Origin: Pseudomonadales bacterium
Lineage (GTDB): Bacteria; Pseudomonadota; Gammaproteobacteria; Pseudomonadales; DC-out160
Reading direction: 5' to 3'
DNA: 64,000 bases
Assembly (NCBI GenBank): GCA_019090455.1
Contig: JAHRWA010000030.1
Span: 1 to 64,000, forward strand
Part shown: positions 1 to 10,070 of the stretch, in pieces
Position numbering within the stretch: the first letter of the stretch is position 1
How the letters are laid out: the number at the start of each line of letters is the position of its first letter
Notes under the pieces: model-generated
The model's database searches: none
Told to the model about the DNA's origin: nothing
The model's input: only the letters and a program-made list of their open reading frames with translations
Made by a program: the position numbers and the translations under genes

Positions 1-326
1 CAACATGATAGTCATTTTGGACGCTATCGGATAGACCCAGGGCATGATGAATAAATATGTTGTTGAGCTAAGAACGGCCTACAAATTGCTAAAAGGGGAT
101 TGAATCAAAACCGTCAGATTCAATTAGCAGAATTTGAATACAATTGATCTCTCTTTTCCTGTTAATCACCTTAAACGATCGCTCATTCCATTTTTCTTGT
201 ACCCCAAATGGAGTGATATTGGCGTACTTCTTGAGCTTAGCACAAGCGCCATCCCACCCTCCTTATTCTAAGAGTGCCAATGGTTTGAACCTTTCACGAA
301 AACCCTAGAAGGGCTTCAGTTTTTTT
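1..326. other. Left-edge spacer, no recognisable gene
   Basis: No reading frame with a credible start, ribosome binding site or family resemblance is visible here. The stretch lies immediately downstream of the decayed transposase on the minus strand and may contain more insertion-sequence debris, but I see no terminal inverted repeats; IS91-type elements lack them anyway. The window edge cuts the context, so nothing more can be said. Confidence 0.5.
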
Positions 327-960
327 CTAATCTGGAGCAAGCTGCCTAAATCGGGGAATGTCGGTAAAGAACTTCATTCGCCCTTACTTGCAGACTTTGC
401 ACTGATCCAACTCTTTACCCGTCACTCTTCGCATCTGCTCAATATAATTCTCCGCTGGTTTAACCTTTCGGATAACCGGCGCGGCTCTTAATAATCGACG
501 AATCAGATCAAGGTTTTTCTGCTTGTAGCGACCACTTATAAACCAGTAGTGACGAATCCGCATAAGTCCTGCTGGCAGTACATGCAACAAATACCGACGC
601 AGTAGCTCGCCTCGCTCTAGCGTTGTTGTTTTTATTTTATTATTTTCTCGGTAATCTGGCGATTTTGAAGGTGTATTGAGATAGGTAGTTGAGAACTGGT
701 TTTCCCGTGGGTAGTGGTGGCTTGCAGTATACGACCCACTCTTTTTTCATCAATGTATTGAGCAGCTCATTGTTTTTAACAATGCAATGTAGGTGAATGT
801 AATGGTTGATCTGTTGACCCCAGGTATGTAAAAAGGAGGTCATTCCCATTTTACCATTCAACCGTTTTTGATCTGCGCCCAGAGTCTTAATGATTTTCTG
901 GAGTATGCTGTAGAGGATCTTCTGGCTAGCTCTGGACAGTGGGTTTAGCTCATGGGGTAG
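327..960 (-). pseudogene. Decayed IS91-family transposase
   Basis: This is a remnant of a rolling-circle (Y2, IS91-type) transposase. Reading right to left, one frame encodes the motif TSFLHTWGQQ followed by HLHCIV and EWVVYCKPPL, all typical of the IS91 catalytic core. A second frame then encodes ERGELLRRYLLHVLPAGLMR and a cysteine pair QCKVCK, the usual C-terminal region. The two parts are in different frames. The span between HLHCIV and EWVVY is much shorter than in intact members, so an internal deletion is likely. A TAA at 384-386 interrupts the frame just after the CxxC pair, while similarity-like sequence (GRMKFF) continues behind it. No complete ORF remains, so the element is inactive unless helped in trans. 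Confidence 0.8.
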
Positions 961-1065
961 GGAATTATTTTTTTATAAAACTATAGAGTTTATTCTACAG
1001 TCTCAACGCCTAGCACACAGGTTTTAGCGCCATGAAATTAGTTACTTGTAAGTATCTATTTCTTC

Positions 1066-1308
1066 CTAAATTTCAGAATCAAAAACCTTTTCCCAAATGG
1101 AATAAAAACCAATTTCTCTCATATATTTTGTAATTTCATAACTGAGATCGGGAAGCATGTCTGTATTATCTTTGCTTCCCAATCCTTCCTTGCCATTCTC
1201 TTCATCCTCATTAATCCGCTCTACCATACGCCATATAAACTGTGAAAATTTAGTTGCATCCTCTTCTGTTAAAACACCCGATTCAAGAACGCTTAATTTC
1301 CTACTCAA
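1066..1308 (-). CDS. Hypothetical 80-aa acidic protein
   Basis: A short soluble frame of 80 residues with no family I recognise. It would begin at a TTG with no convincing ribosome binding site, 12 nt downstream of the DUF3014 stop codon and in the same direction, so it could be a coupled distal gene of that transcript. The sequence is charged, has no signal peptide or membrane segment and ends in an aromatic-rich helix-like tail (GFYSIWEKVF). Composition looks protein-like rather than random, but the weak start means it could also be a truncated remnant next to the insertion-sequence scar. Confidence 0.4.
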   Translation of the reverse strand: MSRKLSVLESGVLTEEDATKFSQFIWRMVERINEDEENGKEGLGSKDNTDMLPDLSYEITKYMREIGFYSIWEKVFDSEI

Positions 1309-1320
1309 CGAAGCTCATAG

Positions 1321-2361
1321 TTATTTCAACACCTGAGACAATACCAGCTCTAACTCTCGTGCTTTTTGTTGTAGCAATCGCGTATTGGCTGGTCCCATTC
1401 TGATGAGTTGTTTATCGAGGGCACTACGCTGTTCTAGATTTTGATTCTGAAATTCGTACATCACCTTTGGCTGAATCAAACGTATCTCGCCTTCCACAAT
1501 CGGTGCTGTCTGAATTTTCTGTAACGTTGTTAACACCACATCATCGATACCTCCGGCGGGATAACCTAGCTCTTTATAGGCCTCTTGCAATAGAGGTCGA
1601 AACTGTCGATAAAAGCGGATGATCTGATGCGTCTCCACGGCGGTGATCGCAGTGACGATGGGAGAATAACGCTGATAGCTTTTGGGGTTAAGTTGAAAGA
1701 CATCAACACTATCTTGCTCATTGGTTTCGGGCTGCACTAAATCAACGGCGAAGGGTGACTTTAATGAAAGTGTGCTCAATGAGTTCCGTACTATTTTACC
1801 TTGTGCAAAATTATCCAATAGGACAGTGGCCTTGCGCACAAGCTGTTCCGTCTTCGTCCCATCGACGACATCGGTACCCGACCACAATCGAACCCACTGT
1901 TTTCGGAATAGATCATCACTACTCTCTAACTCAGGTAAGGGCAGTGAAGTCGGAGCCGTGATAGCGAGCAGGCGCTTTACCTCTGCAGCTGCCGCTTTTT
2001 CGGCATCACTTAACTGGGTTTTTTTGGCCGTTACGGTTTTTTTCTGCGTAGACTTGCCTTGATCATCCTGACGATTCCCACTCTCAATCGGTGGAAAAGA
2101 AGGGTCAACAAGATGGCTTTGTGTTGAAGTTAAAGGTGGGGCTGTAGATAACGCTGAAGTGGGTGTTGCAACCACTTCTGTTACTGATTCCAACAAATCT
2201 TGATCCTCATCCCAGTAGCTTCGAACGAGATAGATAAGCATGATAATCAGTGCTATGAGTGAAACAGAAACCAACACCCCGTATCTCAGCTTGCTGCCAA
2301 AGCTCGATGAAGTCGCCGACTGGCTTGGGCGGTATTCCCCTTCTAATTCTTCTAATGTCAT
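1321..2361 (-). CDS. DUF3014 domain membrane protein
   Basis: Function unknown. The protein has a short cytoplasmic N-terminus, one transmembrane helix at about residues 27-46 (LVSVSLIALIIMLIYLV), a low-complexity Ser/Thr/Pro linker and a C-terminal domain of about 190 residues. That domain matches the DUF3014 family: it contains FRKQWVRLWSG near its start, the segment RYSPIVTAI and a terminal helix with PANTRLLQQKARE. I chose the ATG at 2361 (MTLEELEGEY) because AAGGA lies 8 nt upstream; the frame stays open upstream to 2520 but that extension overlaps the divergent gene's leader and looks non-coding. The single helix suggests an inner-membrane protein with a periplasmic domain. It is divergent from the DUF1499 lipoprotein, with about 157 bp shared between them. 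Confidence 0.8.
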   Translation of the reverse strand: MTLEELEGEYRPSQSATSSSFGSKLRYGVLVSVSLIALIIMLIYLVRSYWDEDQDLLESVTEVVATPTSALSTAPPLTSTQSHLVDPSFPPIESGNRQDDQGKSTQKKTVTAKKTQLSDAEKAAAAEVKRLLAITAPTSLPLPELESSDDLFRKQWVRLWSGTDVVDGTKTEQLVRKATVLLDNFAQGKIVRNSLSTLSLKSPFAVDLVQPETNEQDSVDVFQLNPKSYQRYSPIVTAITAVETHQIIRFYRQFRPLLQEAYKELGYPAGGIDDVVLTTLQKIQTAPIVEGEIRLIQPKVMYEFQNQNLEQRSALDKQLIRMGPANTRLLQQKARELELVLSQVLK

Positions 2362-2518
2362 GTGAGGTTCCTTATTCTTATCTGGCTGATACATTTCTGT
2401 TGGCGCATGAGTGCACGAAGGAAGTAGAATACTACACAACACTTTTACTGACTGTCTACCGAGCATCAATGACATCATTAATACATCCAACAACCAGTAC
2501 AAAATAGGAGATAGCATC

Positions 2519-3025
2519 ATGCGAGAGTTATCCGCTTCTCTACAGAGCGTTAAGGATTCGACCTATTGGCTGCGCCTTTGTTTCATCTTGTTATTCGGTT
2601 TTATATCGGCATGCTCAAGTTCGCCGCCAGACACCCTGGGTCTAGTCAATAATGAGTCTCTAGCGGACTGTCCCGAAACACCAAACTGCGTAATAAGTCG
2701 TATTGATGATTCCGAGCACTACATCGAGCCACTCGACTATACCGGTGATCAGGCAACGGCTAAGGACAAACTTCTCGAGTTAATAAACAATTGGAAGGGA
2801 GCTAAGGTGACGTTAGAGTCCTCCATACCCGATGAAGACTCTCAAGATACATCCACCTACATCAGGGCTGAATTCCAATCAAAATGGTTTAAGTATGTGG
2901 ATGATGTGGAATTTTTTATCGCAGATAAACAGATTCAAATACGTTCCGCATCGAGATTGGGACGTTCTGATTTTGGCGTGAATAGAAAACGAATAGAGAC
3001 CATTCGCGATGCGATGGACGACTAG
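2519..3025 (+). CDS. DUF1499 family lipoprotein
   Basis: Predicted lipoprotein of 168 residues. The signal peptide ends in a lipobox (FISAC, acylated Cys at residue 32), and the mature protein carries the DUF1499 domain. Family landmarks are CPETPNCVIS after the anchor, the FKYVDDVEFFI segment, and the terminal block QIQIRSASRLGRSDFGVNRK, which is strongly conserved in DUF1499 proteins. The start at 2519 is set by TAGGAG about 9 nt upstream; the frame is open further left but lacks a ribosome binding site. No biochemical role is established for the family that I can state. It is convergent with tilS, with only 26 bp between stop codons and no obvious terminator. Confidence 0.85.
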   Translation: MRELSASLQSVKDSTYWLRLCFILLFGFISACSSSPPDTLGLVNNESLADCPETPNCVISRIDDSEHYIEPLDYTGDQATAKDKLLELINNWKGAKVTLESSIPDEDSQDTSTYIRAEFQSKWFKYVDDVEFFIADKQIQIRSASRLGRSDFGVNRKRIETIRDAMDD

Positions 3026-3051
3026 ATAAGGGAAAGCGAGATCAAAAGAAA

Positions 3052-4437
3052 CTAAATCAAGGACAATGCCATATGAGGCTGACGATCTGCGGCATGCGCA
3101 CAGACAAACAAACCCGGCAGCGCAATTAAAGTATCATCACAATACAATAGCGGCCAACGATCACGTAACCAAGGCTGCACGCTATATTCTTGAAATAATT
3201 TTTTAAGTGTTTGTGATCCCGCCGCTCTACCATAGGGGCGGCAACGTTCCCCTCCTTGTCTCACTCTTAACACTAACAACTGCCCTTGATAATCTTGGCG
3301 TAACCCCTGACTGGCTGAACAAATCGCAATGGTCTTTTGCAGTGGCTCCCACCGAATTGAGGACTTTGCATCCCAAGGGACTGCTACATTATTTTCAAAG
3401 GGCGGCAGAGATTTTATAAAGTAAAGTTCACCTTGATACCGTCTCGCTTCTACATTGCCCCAAGAGACTAATGGCTGTGCGGTGTCGTCTGAATGAAGCA
3501 ATGCTTGCTGAATATTAAACATGACTGCCTCAGAGGGCATCGGCAAAGCTAGCTCTTGTATCCGAAACCGTAATAAATTGCGTTGCCTAACATCACTCAG
3601 CAATCGCAACTCTTGGATTTGTAACCGACCTTCTTCTCCATCACATTGTTTTGCATCTTGCTTGGCTAGCTCACCGCACAACTCATCAGCTTCTCGGCAA
3701 TGTCGACTTGCCCTGGTGATGGACTTCACCGCGTGGGGCCAGTGCTGCTCTAGTTCCGGTAGGATTTTGTGACGTAAGAAGTTTCGTGAGAAGTGGACGT
3801 CTTCGTTGGACTCATCCTCTACCCAGTGCAACGCATTATCCTCAGCATAAGAGATGATGTGTTTTTTAGGGCTGAACAAAAATGGCCTGATGACACTCAT
3901 TGATTCACTGGAATCTGGCTTTGCCTCTAATTTCGATTCCATGTCTGTTTTGAAGAGAGGCCCTTTCGTTGATTCCATACCAGAAAGCCCTTTTACACCA
4001 GCGCCTCGCATTAATCGATAGAGTACAGTTTCTGCTTGGTCATCTTGGTGATGGGCCAGGACGAGCACTTCGTTGGGTTTTAAATGCTGACGAAATTGGT
4101 TATGTCTGAGGGTCCTAGCGGCGGCTTCGATGCCGCCTTTTTGTTTTTCGACTTGTACTTTTTCCGTGACAAGGGGGATGTTAAGCCCATCGCAAGATTG
4201 CTGACAATGGTTTTTCCATTGATCCGCATTCTCACTTAAGCCGTGATGAATATGAATAGCGCGCACTGTCAGTCCGGGTATTGTGCTACGTAACTCGGCA
4301 CAAATATGGAGTAGCACTTGAGAATCAACGCCACCAGAATACCCCACCAATAGACTGAAAGGGTTTTCTTCTGTGGAAGAAAACCCTTTCAGTTGGTGTA
4401 GACTTTGTCGCACTTGTTCTACCAGTGTTGCTACCAA
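3052..4437 (-). CDS. tilS: tRNA(Ile)-lysidine synthase TilS
   Basis: TilS is an ATP-dependent ligase that attaches lysine to cytidine 34 of the CAU-anticodon tRNA(Ile), converting its decoding from AUG to AUA. It is a cytoplasmic essential enzyme. The PP-loop motif SGGVDS is at residues 34-39, followed by the N-type PPase core (HIHHGLSENADQW, LAHHQDDQAETVL) and the C-terminal TilS domains ending in the GGERCRPYGR and LRDRWPLLY signatures. At 461 residues it is slightly longer than the E. coli enzyme, partly because of a Ser/Glu/Lys-rich insertion of about 20 residues after GLSGMESTKGPLF. The only in-frame start near the right place is TTG at 4437, 14 nt after the dnaE stop, with a weak GAG upstream. 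It is the last gene of the minus-strand block; accA, often found between dnaE and tilS, is missing. Confidence 0.95.
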   Translation of the reverse strand: MVATLVEQVRQSLHQLKGFSSTEENPFSLLVGYSGGVDSQVLLHICAELRSTIPGLTVRAIHIHHGLSENADQWKNHCQQSCDGLNIPLVTEKVQVEKQKGGIEAAARTLRHNQFRQHLKPNEVLVLAHHQDDQAETVLYRLMRGAGVKGLSGMESTKGPLFKTDMESKLEAKPDSSESMSVIRPFLFSPKKHIISYAEDNALHWVEDESNEDVHFSRNFLRHKILPELEQHWPHAVKSITRASRHCREADELCGELAKQDAKQCDGEEGRLQIQELRLLSDVRQRNLLRFRIQELALPMPSEAVMFNIQQALLHSDDTAQPLVSWGNVEARRYQGELYFIKSLPPFENNVAVPWDAKSSIRWEPLQKTIAICSASQGLRQDYQGQLLVLRVRQGGERCRPYGRAAGSQTLKKLFQEYSVQPWLRDRWPLLYCDDTLIALPGLFVCAHAADRQPHMALSLI

Positions 4438-4451
4438 TTTGGGTTTCTCAT

Positions 4452-7400
4452 CTATCTGTATTTGACCTGCACTGAATTTTTACCGAAACGAAGGCGTAGG
4501 TGATTTAACAGTTCTTCTTTAGGGGTTACGCGCCACTCTTCTCCCAAATAAAGTTGCGCTGCCACCTTTTTCGTATCGTACTGAATACAGACACGACAAT
4601 GGCCATTGCGATAGGGTTCCAACATATGCTGGAGCTGCTCTGCAAATTCGGGCTCGCCTTGAGCCTGGCGACGACCTGGGCTTCTATCCTGGCTTCGATT
4701 CTGTTCTATATGCTGAACAAACTTATCGCCATCCACTTTCAGCATCACTTGTCTCGCAAAGGAGTTTCGCGCTTCGGCAATCCCCATTAATTTATTCGCT
4801 TTCACTTTCAAGCTACCGCTAAAGTCATCCACACTCGCTTCACCTTCAACCACGAGCAGATCGTCTTTTTGTAGCAGATGACGATATTCGCTAAAGGCTT
4901 CTGAGAATACCGACACTTCGATACGACCACTTTTGTCATCCAAGGTGGCGAAGGCCATGCCGTCACCGCGCTTATTCTTCATCATGCGCATGGCAATAAT
5001 CAAGCCGGCAATCGTGGACGACCCGCCTCTATTGTTGGGTTTCAAATCCGCGATACGACAGGTGACAAAATGACTGAGTTCTTTTTCAAACCGGTCTATG
5101 GGATGGCCTGTAAGGTATATCCCGAGGGTGTCTTTTTCCCCGGCCAATCGCTCTTCGTCACCCCAATCTCGCGCTTCGACAAACTGCCCTTTGACGGCGT
5201 ACTCATCATCTTCAGCCACTGATCCGAATAAGTCAGACATGCCCGCATCTTGGTTACGACTATGTTGATCGGCGGCTTTAATGGCCTCGTTCAAGCTAGC
5301 CATGAGAACCGCTCGTGTAGGCCCTAGATTGTCCATCGCTCCTGATTTAATCAAGGCCTCTAAACTACGTCGATTCACTTTTCGTGGGTCGACTCGTTGG
5401 CAGAAATCAAAAAGGTCTTTGAAAGCACCGCCAGATTCACGCGCTGCTACGATGCATTCCACGGGGCCTTCACCCACGCCTTTGACTGCACCCAAACCAT
5501 AAACAATGTGGCTATTTTGATCCACGGCAAATTTAAATTCACTCACACTCACATCCGGCGAGATAATTTCCAACTTCATGGTTCGACATTCGTCCACGAT
5601 CGTCACGACTTTATCGGTATTGTGCATATCCGCAGAGAGAACCGCTGCCATAAATTCCGCTGGGTAATGTGCTTTTAACCAAGCCGTTTGATAGGACACG
5701 AGAGCATAAGCGGCGGAATGAGATTTATTAAATCCATAGCCAGCAAATTTTTCCATCAAGTCAAATATAGAAGTAGCGACCTTCTCTTCAACCCCACGCT
5801 CCAATGAACCCTGGGTAAACAACACACGTTGCTTATCCATCTCCTCGGGCTTTTTCTTTCCCATCGCGCGTCGAAGCATATCGGCGCCGCCGAGAGAGTA
5901 TCCCGCTAGTACTTGGGCGATTTGCATCACTTGTTCTTGATAGAGAATGACACCATAGGTGTTGCCGAGAACAGGCTCTAAATCAGGATGGGGGAACTCC
6001 ACTGAGGCACGGCCATGTTTTCGATTAATGAAGTCATCCACCATGCCTGACTGCAAAGGGCCGGGACGAAACAATGCAACCAGTGCGATGATATCTTCAA
6101 AACTACTGGGCTGTAATCGCTTAATTAAGTCCTTCATCCCGCGAGATTCCAGCTGAAATACCGCTGTAGTCTCTGCCGCTTTCAACAAGTCAAAGGTACT
6201 TTTGTTATCCAGCGGAATCCGAACAATATCCACATACCCTTCGTCGTCAGGGCTGACTTCGGCGTTAATCGTTTTTAGTGCCCAGTCAATAATCGTGAGT
6301 GTGCGTAACCCTAAGAAATCGAATTTCACCAGACCCGCACTTTCAACGTCATCTTTATCGAACTGGGTGACTAAATTCGCGCCTGTTTCATCACAATAAA
6401 CGGGAACAAAATCCGTTAGCTTTGATGGTGCGATGACCACGCCACCCGCGTGCTTACCGACATTTCGCGTCAAGCCCTCTAGCCTAAGAGCCATGCCTAA
6501 TAGCTCGCGCGCTTCCTCATCATTATCAAATAACTCTTTAAGCTGTGGCTCCTCTTCCATTGCCTTGGTCAAGGTCATCCCAATATCAAAGGGAATCAAT
6601 TTAGCGATGCGATCTACAAACCCGTAGGAACGACCCTGCACTCGCCCTACATCTCGCACCACCGCTTTCGCGGCCATAGAACCATAAGTAATAATCTGGG
6701 AAACCGCATCTCGCCCGTAAGTTTTTGCCACATACTCGATAACTCGATCACGTCCTTCCATGCAAAAATCGATATCGAAATCCGGCATCGACACTCGTTC
6801 GGGGTTGAGAAACCGCTCGAATAACAAGTCGTATTCCAAAGGATCAAGATCAGTAATCGTCAAAACATATGCAACTAATGAACCTGCACCAGATCCTCGA
6901 CCCGGCCCCACAGGGACATCATTGCGTTTCCCCCACTGGATAAAGTCCATCACAATTAAAAAGTACCCAGGGAATCCCATTTGAATAATCACGTCTAATT
7001 CAATCTGAAGACGTTCATCGTAGGGTTTTCTGATATTTTCAAATTCAGGATCTTCACGATCAAACAAAAATGTGAGCCGATCTTCGAGACCTTTTTTCGA
7101 CTCTGCCCGAAAAAACTCATCCATGGTCATACCATCGGGTACAGGATAATTCGGTAGGTAATTGGTGCCCAAAGGCACATCCATGGTACAACGCTTAGCG
7201 ATCTCTACCGTATTTTCGATTGCTTCAGGTACATCTGAAAACAGCTCGATCATTTCCTCGGGGGAACGTAAATATTGTTGTGCTGAATAATTTTTTGGCC
7301 GACGAGGGTCGTCCAAGGTACGACTATCATGAATGCACACCCGCACTTCATGACCATCAAAATCTTCTGGCGTAAGAAACCGAACATCATTGGTCGCTAC

Positions 7401-7985
7401 TACCGGACAGTGTTTTTCACGAGCAAGGTCTACGGTAAGATGAAGACAATCCTCATCACCGACCCGACCCGTACGCTGTAATTCTAAATAGAATCTATCG
7501 CCTAACATTTCAAGCCATTCATCTAAGTGCTGAGCAGCATCGTCCTGGCGCTCTTCCAGCAACGCTCGTCCGATTTCACCCTCTTTACCACCAGACAATA
7601 CGATTAAGCCTTTGTTTTTTTCAGCAAGCCAATCTCGATGAATTAACGCTTTACCCAGATGCTGACCTTTTAAGTAAGCGTCGGATACTAACTCCGTCAG
7701 ACATCGATACCCGTCTTTGTTTTGAGCTAGTAATGTTAAACGAGTGGGTGCGAGCGAAGCGTCCTTTTGTTCCAACCACACATCAGCACCATAGATGGGT
7801 TTGATGCCGGCACCTACCGCCGCTCGCTGAAACTTGATGAGTGCAAACAAATTAGTTTCGTCAGTGAGCGCTATTGCGGGCATCCCCATTGAGGCAGCGG
7901 ATTTCATTAACGGTTTTAGCCTAACTAAACCATCCACTAACGAATACTCAGAATGTAGCCTTAAATGTACGAATTCGGCGGGCAT
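4452..7985 (-). CDS. dnaE: DNA polymerase III alpha subunit
   Basis: Catalytic subunit of the replicative polymerase III holoenzyme. The 1177-residue protein shows the DnaE order: an N-terminal PHP domain beginning [13 protein letters not shown], the polymerase palm with the catalytic pair in [13 protein letters not shown] near residue 400, the fingers ([24 protein letters not shown]), a helix-hairpin-helix region ([14 protein letters not shown]), an OB fold ([18 protein letters not shown]) and a C-terminal tau-binding part. The internal beta-clamp motif, QxDLF-like in relatives, reads MSDLF here. The ATG overlaps the rnhB stop in a TAATG, so translation is probably coupled. It sits in the usual lpxB-rnhB-dnaE order. 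Length and all catalytic landmarks agree with an active enzyme. Confidence 0.98.
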   Translation of the reverse strand: MPAEFVHLRLHSEYSLVDGLVRLKPLMKSAASMGMPAIALTDETNLFALIKFQRAAVGAGIKPIYGADVWLEQKDASLAPTRLTLLAQNKDGYRCLTELVSDAYLKGQHLGKALIHRDWLAEKNKGLIVLSGGKEGEIGRALLEERQDDAAQHLDEWLEMLGDRFYLELQRTGRVGDEDCLHLTVDLAREKHCPVVATNDVRFLTPEDFDGHEVRVCIHDSRTLDDPRRPKNYSAQQYLRSPEEMIELFSDVPEAIENTVEIAKRCTMDVPLGTNYLPNYPVPDGMTMDEFFRAESKKGLEDRLTFLFDREDPEFENIRKPYDERLQIELDVIIQMGFPGYFLIVMDFIQWGKRNDVPVGPGRGSGAGSLVAYVLTITDLDPLEYDLLFERFLNPERVSMPDFDIDFCMEGRDRVIEYVAKTYGRDAVSQIITYGSMAAKAVVRDVGRVQGRSYGFVDRIAKLIPFDIGMTLTKAMEEEPQLKELFDNDEEARELLGMALRLEGLTRNVGKHAGGVVIAPSKLTDFVPVYCDETGANLVTQFDKDDVESAGLVKFDFLGLRTLTIIDWALKTINAEVSPDDEGYVDIVRIPLDNKSTFDLLKAAETTAVFQLESRGMKDLIKRLQPSSFEDIIALVALFRPGPLQSGMVDDFINRKHGRASVEFPHPDLEPVLGNTYGVILYQEQVMQIAQVLAGYSLGGADMLRRAMGKKKPEEMDKQRVLFTQGSLERGVEEKVATSIFDLMEKFAGYGFNKSHSAAYALVSYQTAWLKAHYPAEFMAAVLSADMHNTDKVVTIVDECRTMKLEIISPDVSVSEFKFAVDQNSHIVYGLGAVKGVGEGPVECIVAARESGGAFKDLFDFCQRVDPRKVNRRSLEALIKSGAMDNLGPTRAVLMASLNEAIKAADQHSRNQDAGMSDLFGSVAEDDEYAVKGQFVEARDWGDEERLAGEKDTLGIYLTGHPIDRFEKELSHFVTCRIADLKPNNRGGSSTIAGLIIAMRMMKNKRGDGMAFATLDDKSGRIEVSVFSEAFSEYRHLLQKDDLLVVEGEASVDDFSGSLKVKANKLMGIAEARNSFARQVMLKVDGDKFVQHIEQNRSQDRSPGRRQAQGEPEFAEQLQHMLEPYRNGHCRVCIQYDTKKVAAQLYLGEEWRVTPKEELLNHLRLRFGKNSVQVKYR

Positions 7986-8620
7986 TAAACGTTACTCAAC
8001 TCAGCTTGTTCTAATTCCATCACTTTACGAACAGGCGCGTAGGATCGCCGATGAATCTCAGAAACACCCAATTCTCTCAATGCCTGTAGATGGGCTTTGG
8101 TAGGATAGCCTTTGTGCTTTGCGAGTCCGTACCCAGGATATTGTTGATCTAAAGTCTTCATCTCATTATCTCTCGATACTTTAGCGATAATGGAGGCGGC
8201 ACTAATGGCGGGGACCCGACTGTCACCTTTCACCACAGGCTCTGCGGGACAATCCAATGGTGGGCAACGGTTACCGTCGATCAACGCAAATTCGGGCTTA
8301 ATGGGCAAGGCGTTCACTGCTCGTTGCATGGCTAACAAACTGGCCTGTAGAATATTGATCTCATCAATTTCTTCAACTTCTGCTCGACCCAAAGCCCAGG
8401 CTGTGGCTTTTAATTTAATTTCTTCCGATAGGGATTCACGTTTTTTTTCTGATAATTTTTTTGAATCAGCCAAGCCTTCAATAATATTATTCGGATCGAG
8501 TATAACTGCTGCTGCCACTACCGCCCCCGCTAAAGGACCTCTACCCACTTCGTCTACACCCACAACCCATTTGAAGTTGCTATTGTTAGGTAAGAAATTA
8601 TCGACTTCATCAAAACTCAT
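7985..8620 (-). CDS. rnhB: Ribonuclease HII
   Basis: Cleaves the RNA strand of RNA-DNA hybrids and removes single ribonucleotides misincorporated in DNA. The type-2 RNase H signature [20 protein letters not shown] is near the N-terminus and supplies the first two catalytic acidic residues. Further landmarks are [18 protein letters not shown] and the C-terminal [11 protein letters not shown] plus HRRSYAPVR. At 211 residues it has normal length. I chose the ATG at 8620 rather than the TTG two codons upstream. Its stop overlaps the dnaE start by one base, and it follows lpxB after 57 bp. Confidence 0.97.
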   Translation of the reverse strand: MSFDEVDNFLPNNSNFKWVVGVDEVGRGPLAGAVVAAAVILDPNNIIEGLADSKKLSEKKRESLSEEIKLKATAWALGRAEVEEIDEINILQASLLAMQRAVNALPIKPEFALIDGNRCPPLDCPAEPVVKGDSRVPAISAASIIAKVSRDNEMKTLDQQYPGYGLAKHKGYPTKAHLQALRELGVSEIHRRSYAPVRKVMELEQAELSNV

Positions 8621-8677
8621 ACCCAAAAACTCTCTTATTCATATTGATACCGCTTTAACAGCGGATACCCTAATTTA

Positions 8678-9886
8678 TTATTTATTACCTAGCAAACCCA
8701 ATACCGCATTAGCTGCCTTCTGATCCGCCTTTTGCCGCAATTGCAGATGTATATCGCCAAACCGTTTCTCTAATAATGTCTTAGCTTCAGGGTCCAATCT
8801 CGTTAATACCGCAGGTCCCACCTGCTCTACGGTCGCTTGCTCCTGTAAGTACTCAGGAACCAATGCTTCTCCAGCTAACAAATTGGGTAGCGATACAAAT
8901 TTTGTTCTCACTAAAGGCGCAATAATCGCATGTGTAATTTTCCCCCATTTGTAGGCAACTACCATGGGTTTTTTCAATAAGAGTGCTTCCAGTGTCGCCG
9001 TACCCGATGCAAGTAAAACAACATCACTAGCGGCCATCACTTCACGGGATTGGCCATCAACCAGCGTAATAGGCAGGTTTTCAGCATTGGCCTCACGTAA
9101 TAATGTTTCAAATTGCTGGCGTCGCGCGTCGTTGGCAAGAGGCACAATAAACTTTAAATCGGATCTTTGCCGGATTAGCCACTGCATCACTTCAATAAAC
9201 AAAGGCCCGATATACCGCACCTCGCCACCTCGGCTACCGGGCAGTACCGCTACCACTTTGTCGTCCGGCTGAAAACCAAATTGCTTTTTCGCTTGGGTGC
9301 AATCGATACTCGTGGGCACCTCATCGGCCAATGGATGTCCGACAAATGCCACAGGAACAGAATGTTTTTTATAAAATTGGTTTTCAAAAGGCAGCAACGT
9401 CAACATTAAATCAACGGCCTTTTTTATTTTCTTTACTCGCCACTGACGCCATGCCCATACAGATGGACTGACATAATGAACTGTGGAAATACCGGCCTGA
9501 TGAAGGTTTTTTTCAAGATCTAACGTAAAATCGGGAGCATCGATACCGACAAAAACATCGGGGCGTTGGCTGATTAGAGTCTCTCCCAAGTCTTTCCGAA
9601 TTTTGAGCAACTCTCTAAGCCTACCCAACACTTCGACAATCCCCATTACGGATAAACGATCCATAGGGTAAAAACTCTCAAAACCTTGGGCAATCATCTG
9701 GGTACCGCCGATACCCACAAACCGAGCATCAGGAAGTGTTTTTTTTATCTGTCGTATTAACCCCGCCCCCAACATATCACCTGACACCTCACCGGCAACA
9801 ATGGCAATTAAGGTATTTTTACCCGTATCGTTTTTAGATCCGTGAATGAGGCTGCTGGTAGATTGATCGGATGATTCTGAAACCAT
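8678..9886 (-). CDS. lpxB: Lipid-A-disaccharide synthase LpxB
   Basis: Glycosyltransferase (GT19) that condenses UDP-2,3-diacylglucosamine with lipid X to form the lipid A disaccharide on the inner face of the inner membrane. The N-terminal core begins IAIVAGEVSGDMLGAGLI, then FVGIGGTQMIAQGF and the VDAPDF-like segment FVGIDAPDFTLD. The C-terminal half has VAVLPGSRGGEVRYIGPLF and LLASGTATLEALLLKKPMVV. All are typical of LpxB. The protein carries an unusual N-terminal extension of about 25 Ser/Asp-rich residues before the first strand; no alternative in-frame start lies closer to the domain. It is separated from lpxA by a spacer longer than its neighbours', which contains a 17-bp tandem repeat. 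Confidence 0.96.
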   Translation of the reverse strand: MVSESSDQSTSSLIHGSKNDTGKNTLIAIVAGEVSGDMLGAGLIRQIKKTLPDARFVGIGGTQMIAQGFESFYPMDRLSVMGIVEVLGRLRELLKIRKDLGETLISQRPDVFVGIDAPDFTLDLEKNLHQAGISTVHYVSPSVWAWRQWRVKKIKKAVDLMLTLLPFENQFYKKHSVPVAFVGHPLADEVPTSIDCTQAKKQFGFQPDDKVVAVLPGSRGGEVRYIGPLFIEVMQWLIRQRSDLKFIVPLANDARRQQFETLLREANAENLPITLVDGQSREVMAASDVVLLASGTATLEALLLKKPMVVAYKWGKITHAIIAPLVRTKFVSLPNLLAGEALVPEYLQEQATVEQVGPAVLTRLDPEAKTLLEKRFGDIHLQLRQKADQKAANAVLGLLGNK

Positions 9887-10030
9887 AGCTAGGGCTATAC
9901 CTTAAATAGTGATATTCCGAATGGGGTAGACTCGATCAAACCGTACTCTATCGATAAAGTCGTCACGCCTAGCATAAAGTTATGGCCGTGGAATAAGCAC
10001 ATAACTATAGATAGGCAGAACGATGAATAG

Positions 10031-10064
10031 ACATGACTCTAGATTAAACATGACTTTGAATAAT
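10031..10064. repeat. 17-bp imperfect tandem repeat (2 copies)
   Basis: Two adjacent 17-bp units starting ACATGACT lie in the lpxA-lpxB spacer and match at about 12 of 17 positions. They belong to the window-wide class of locus-specific spacer repeats described in the findings. Confidence 0.5.
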
Positions 10065-10070
10065 CATAGC

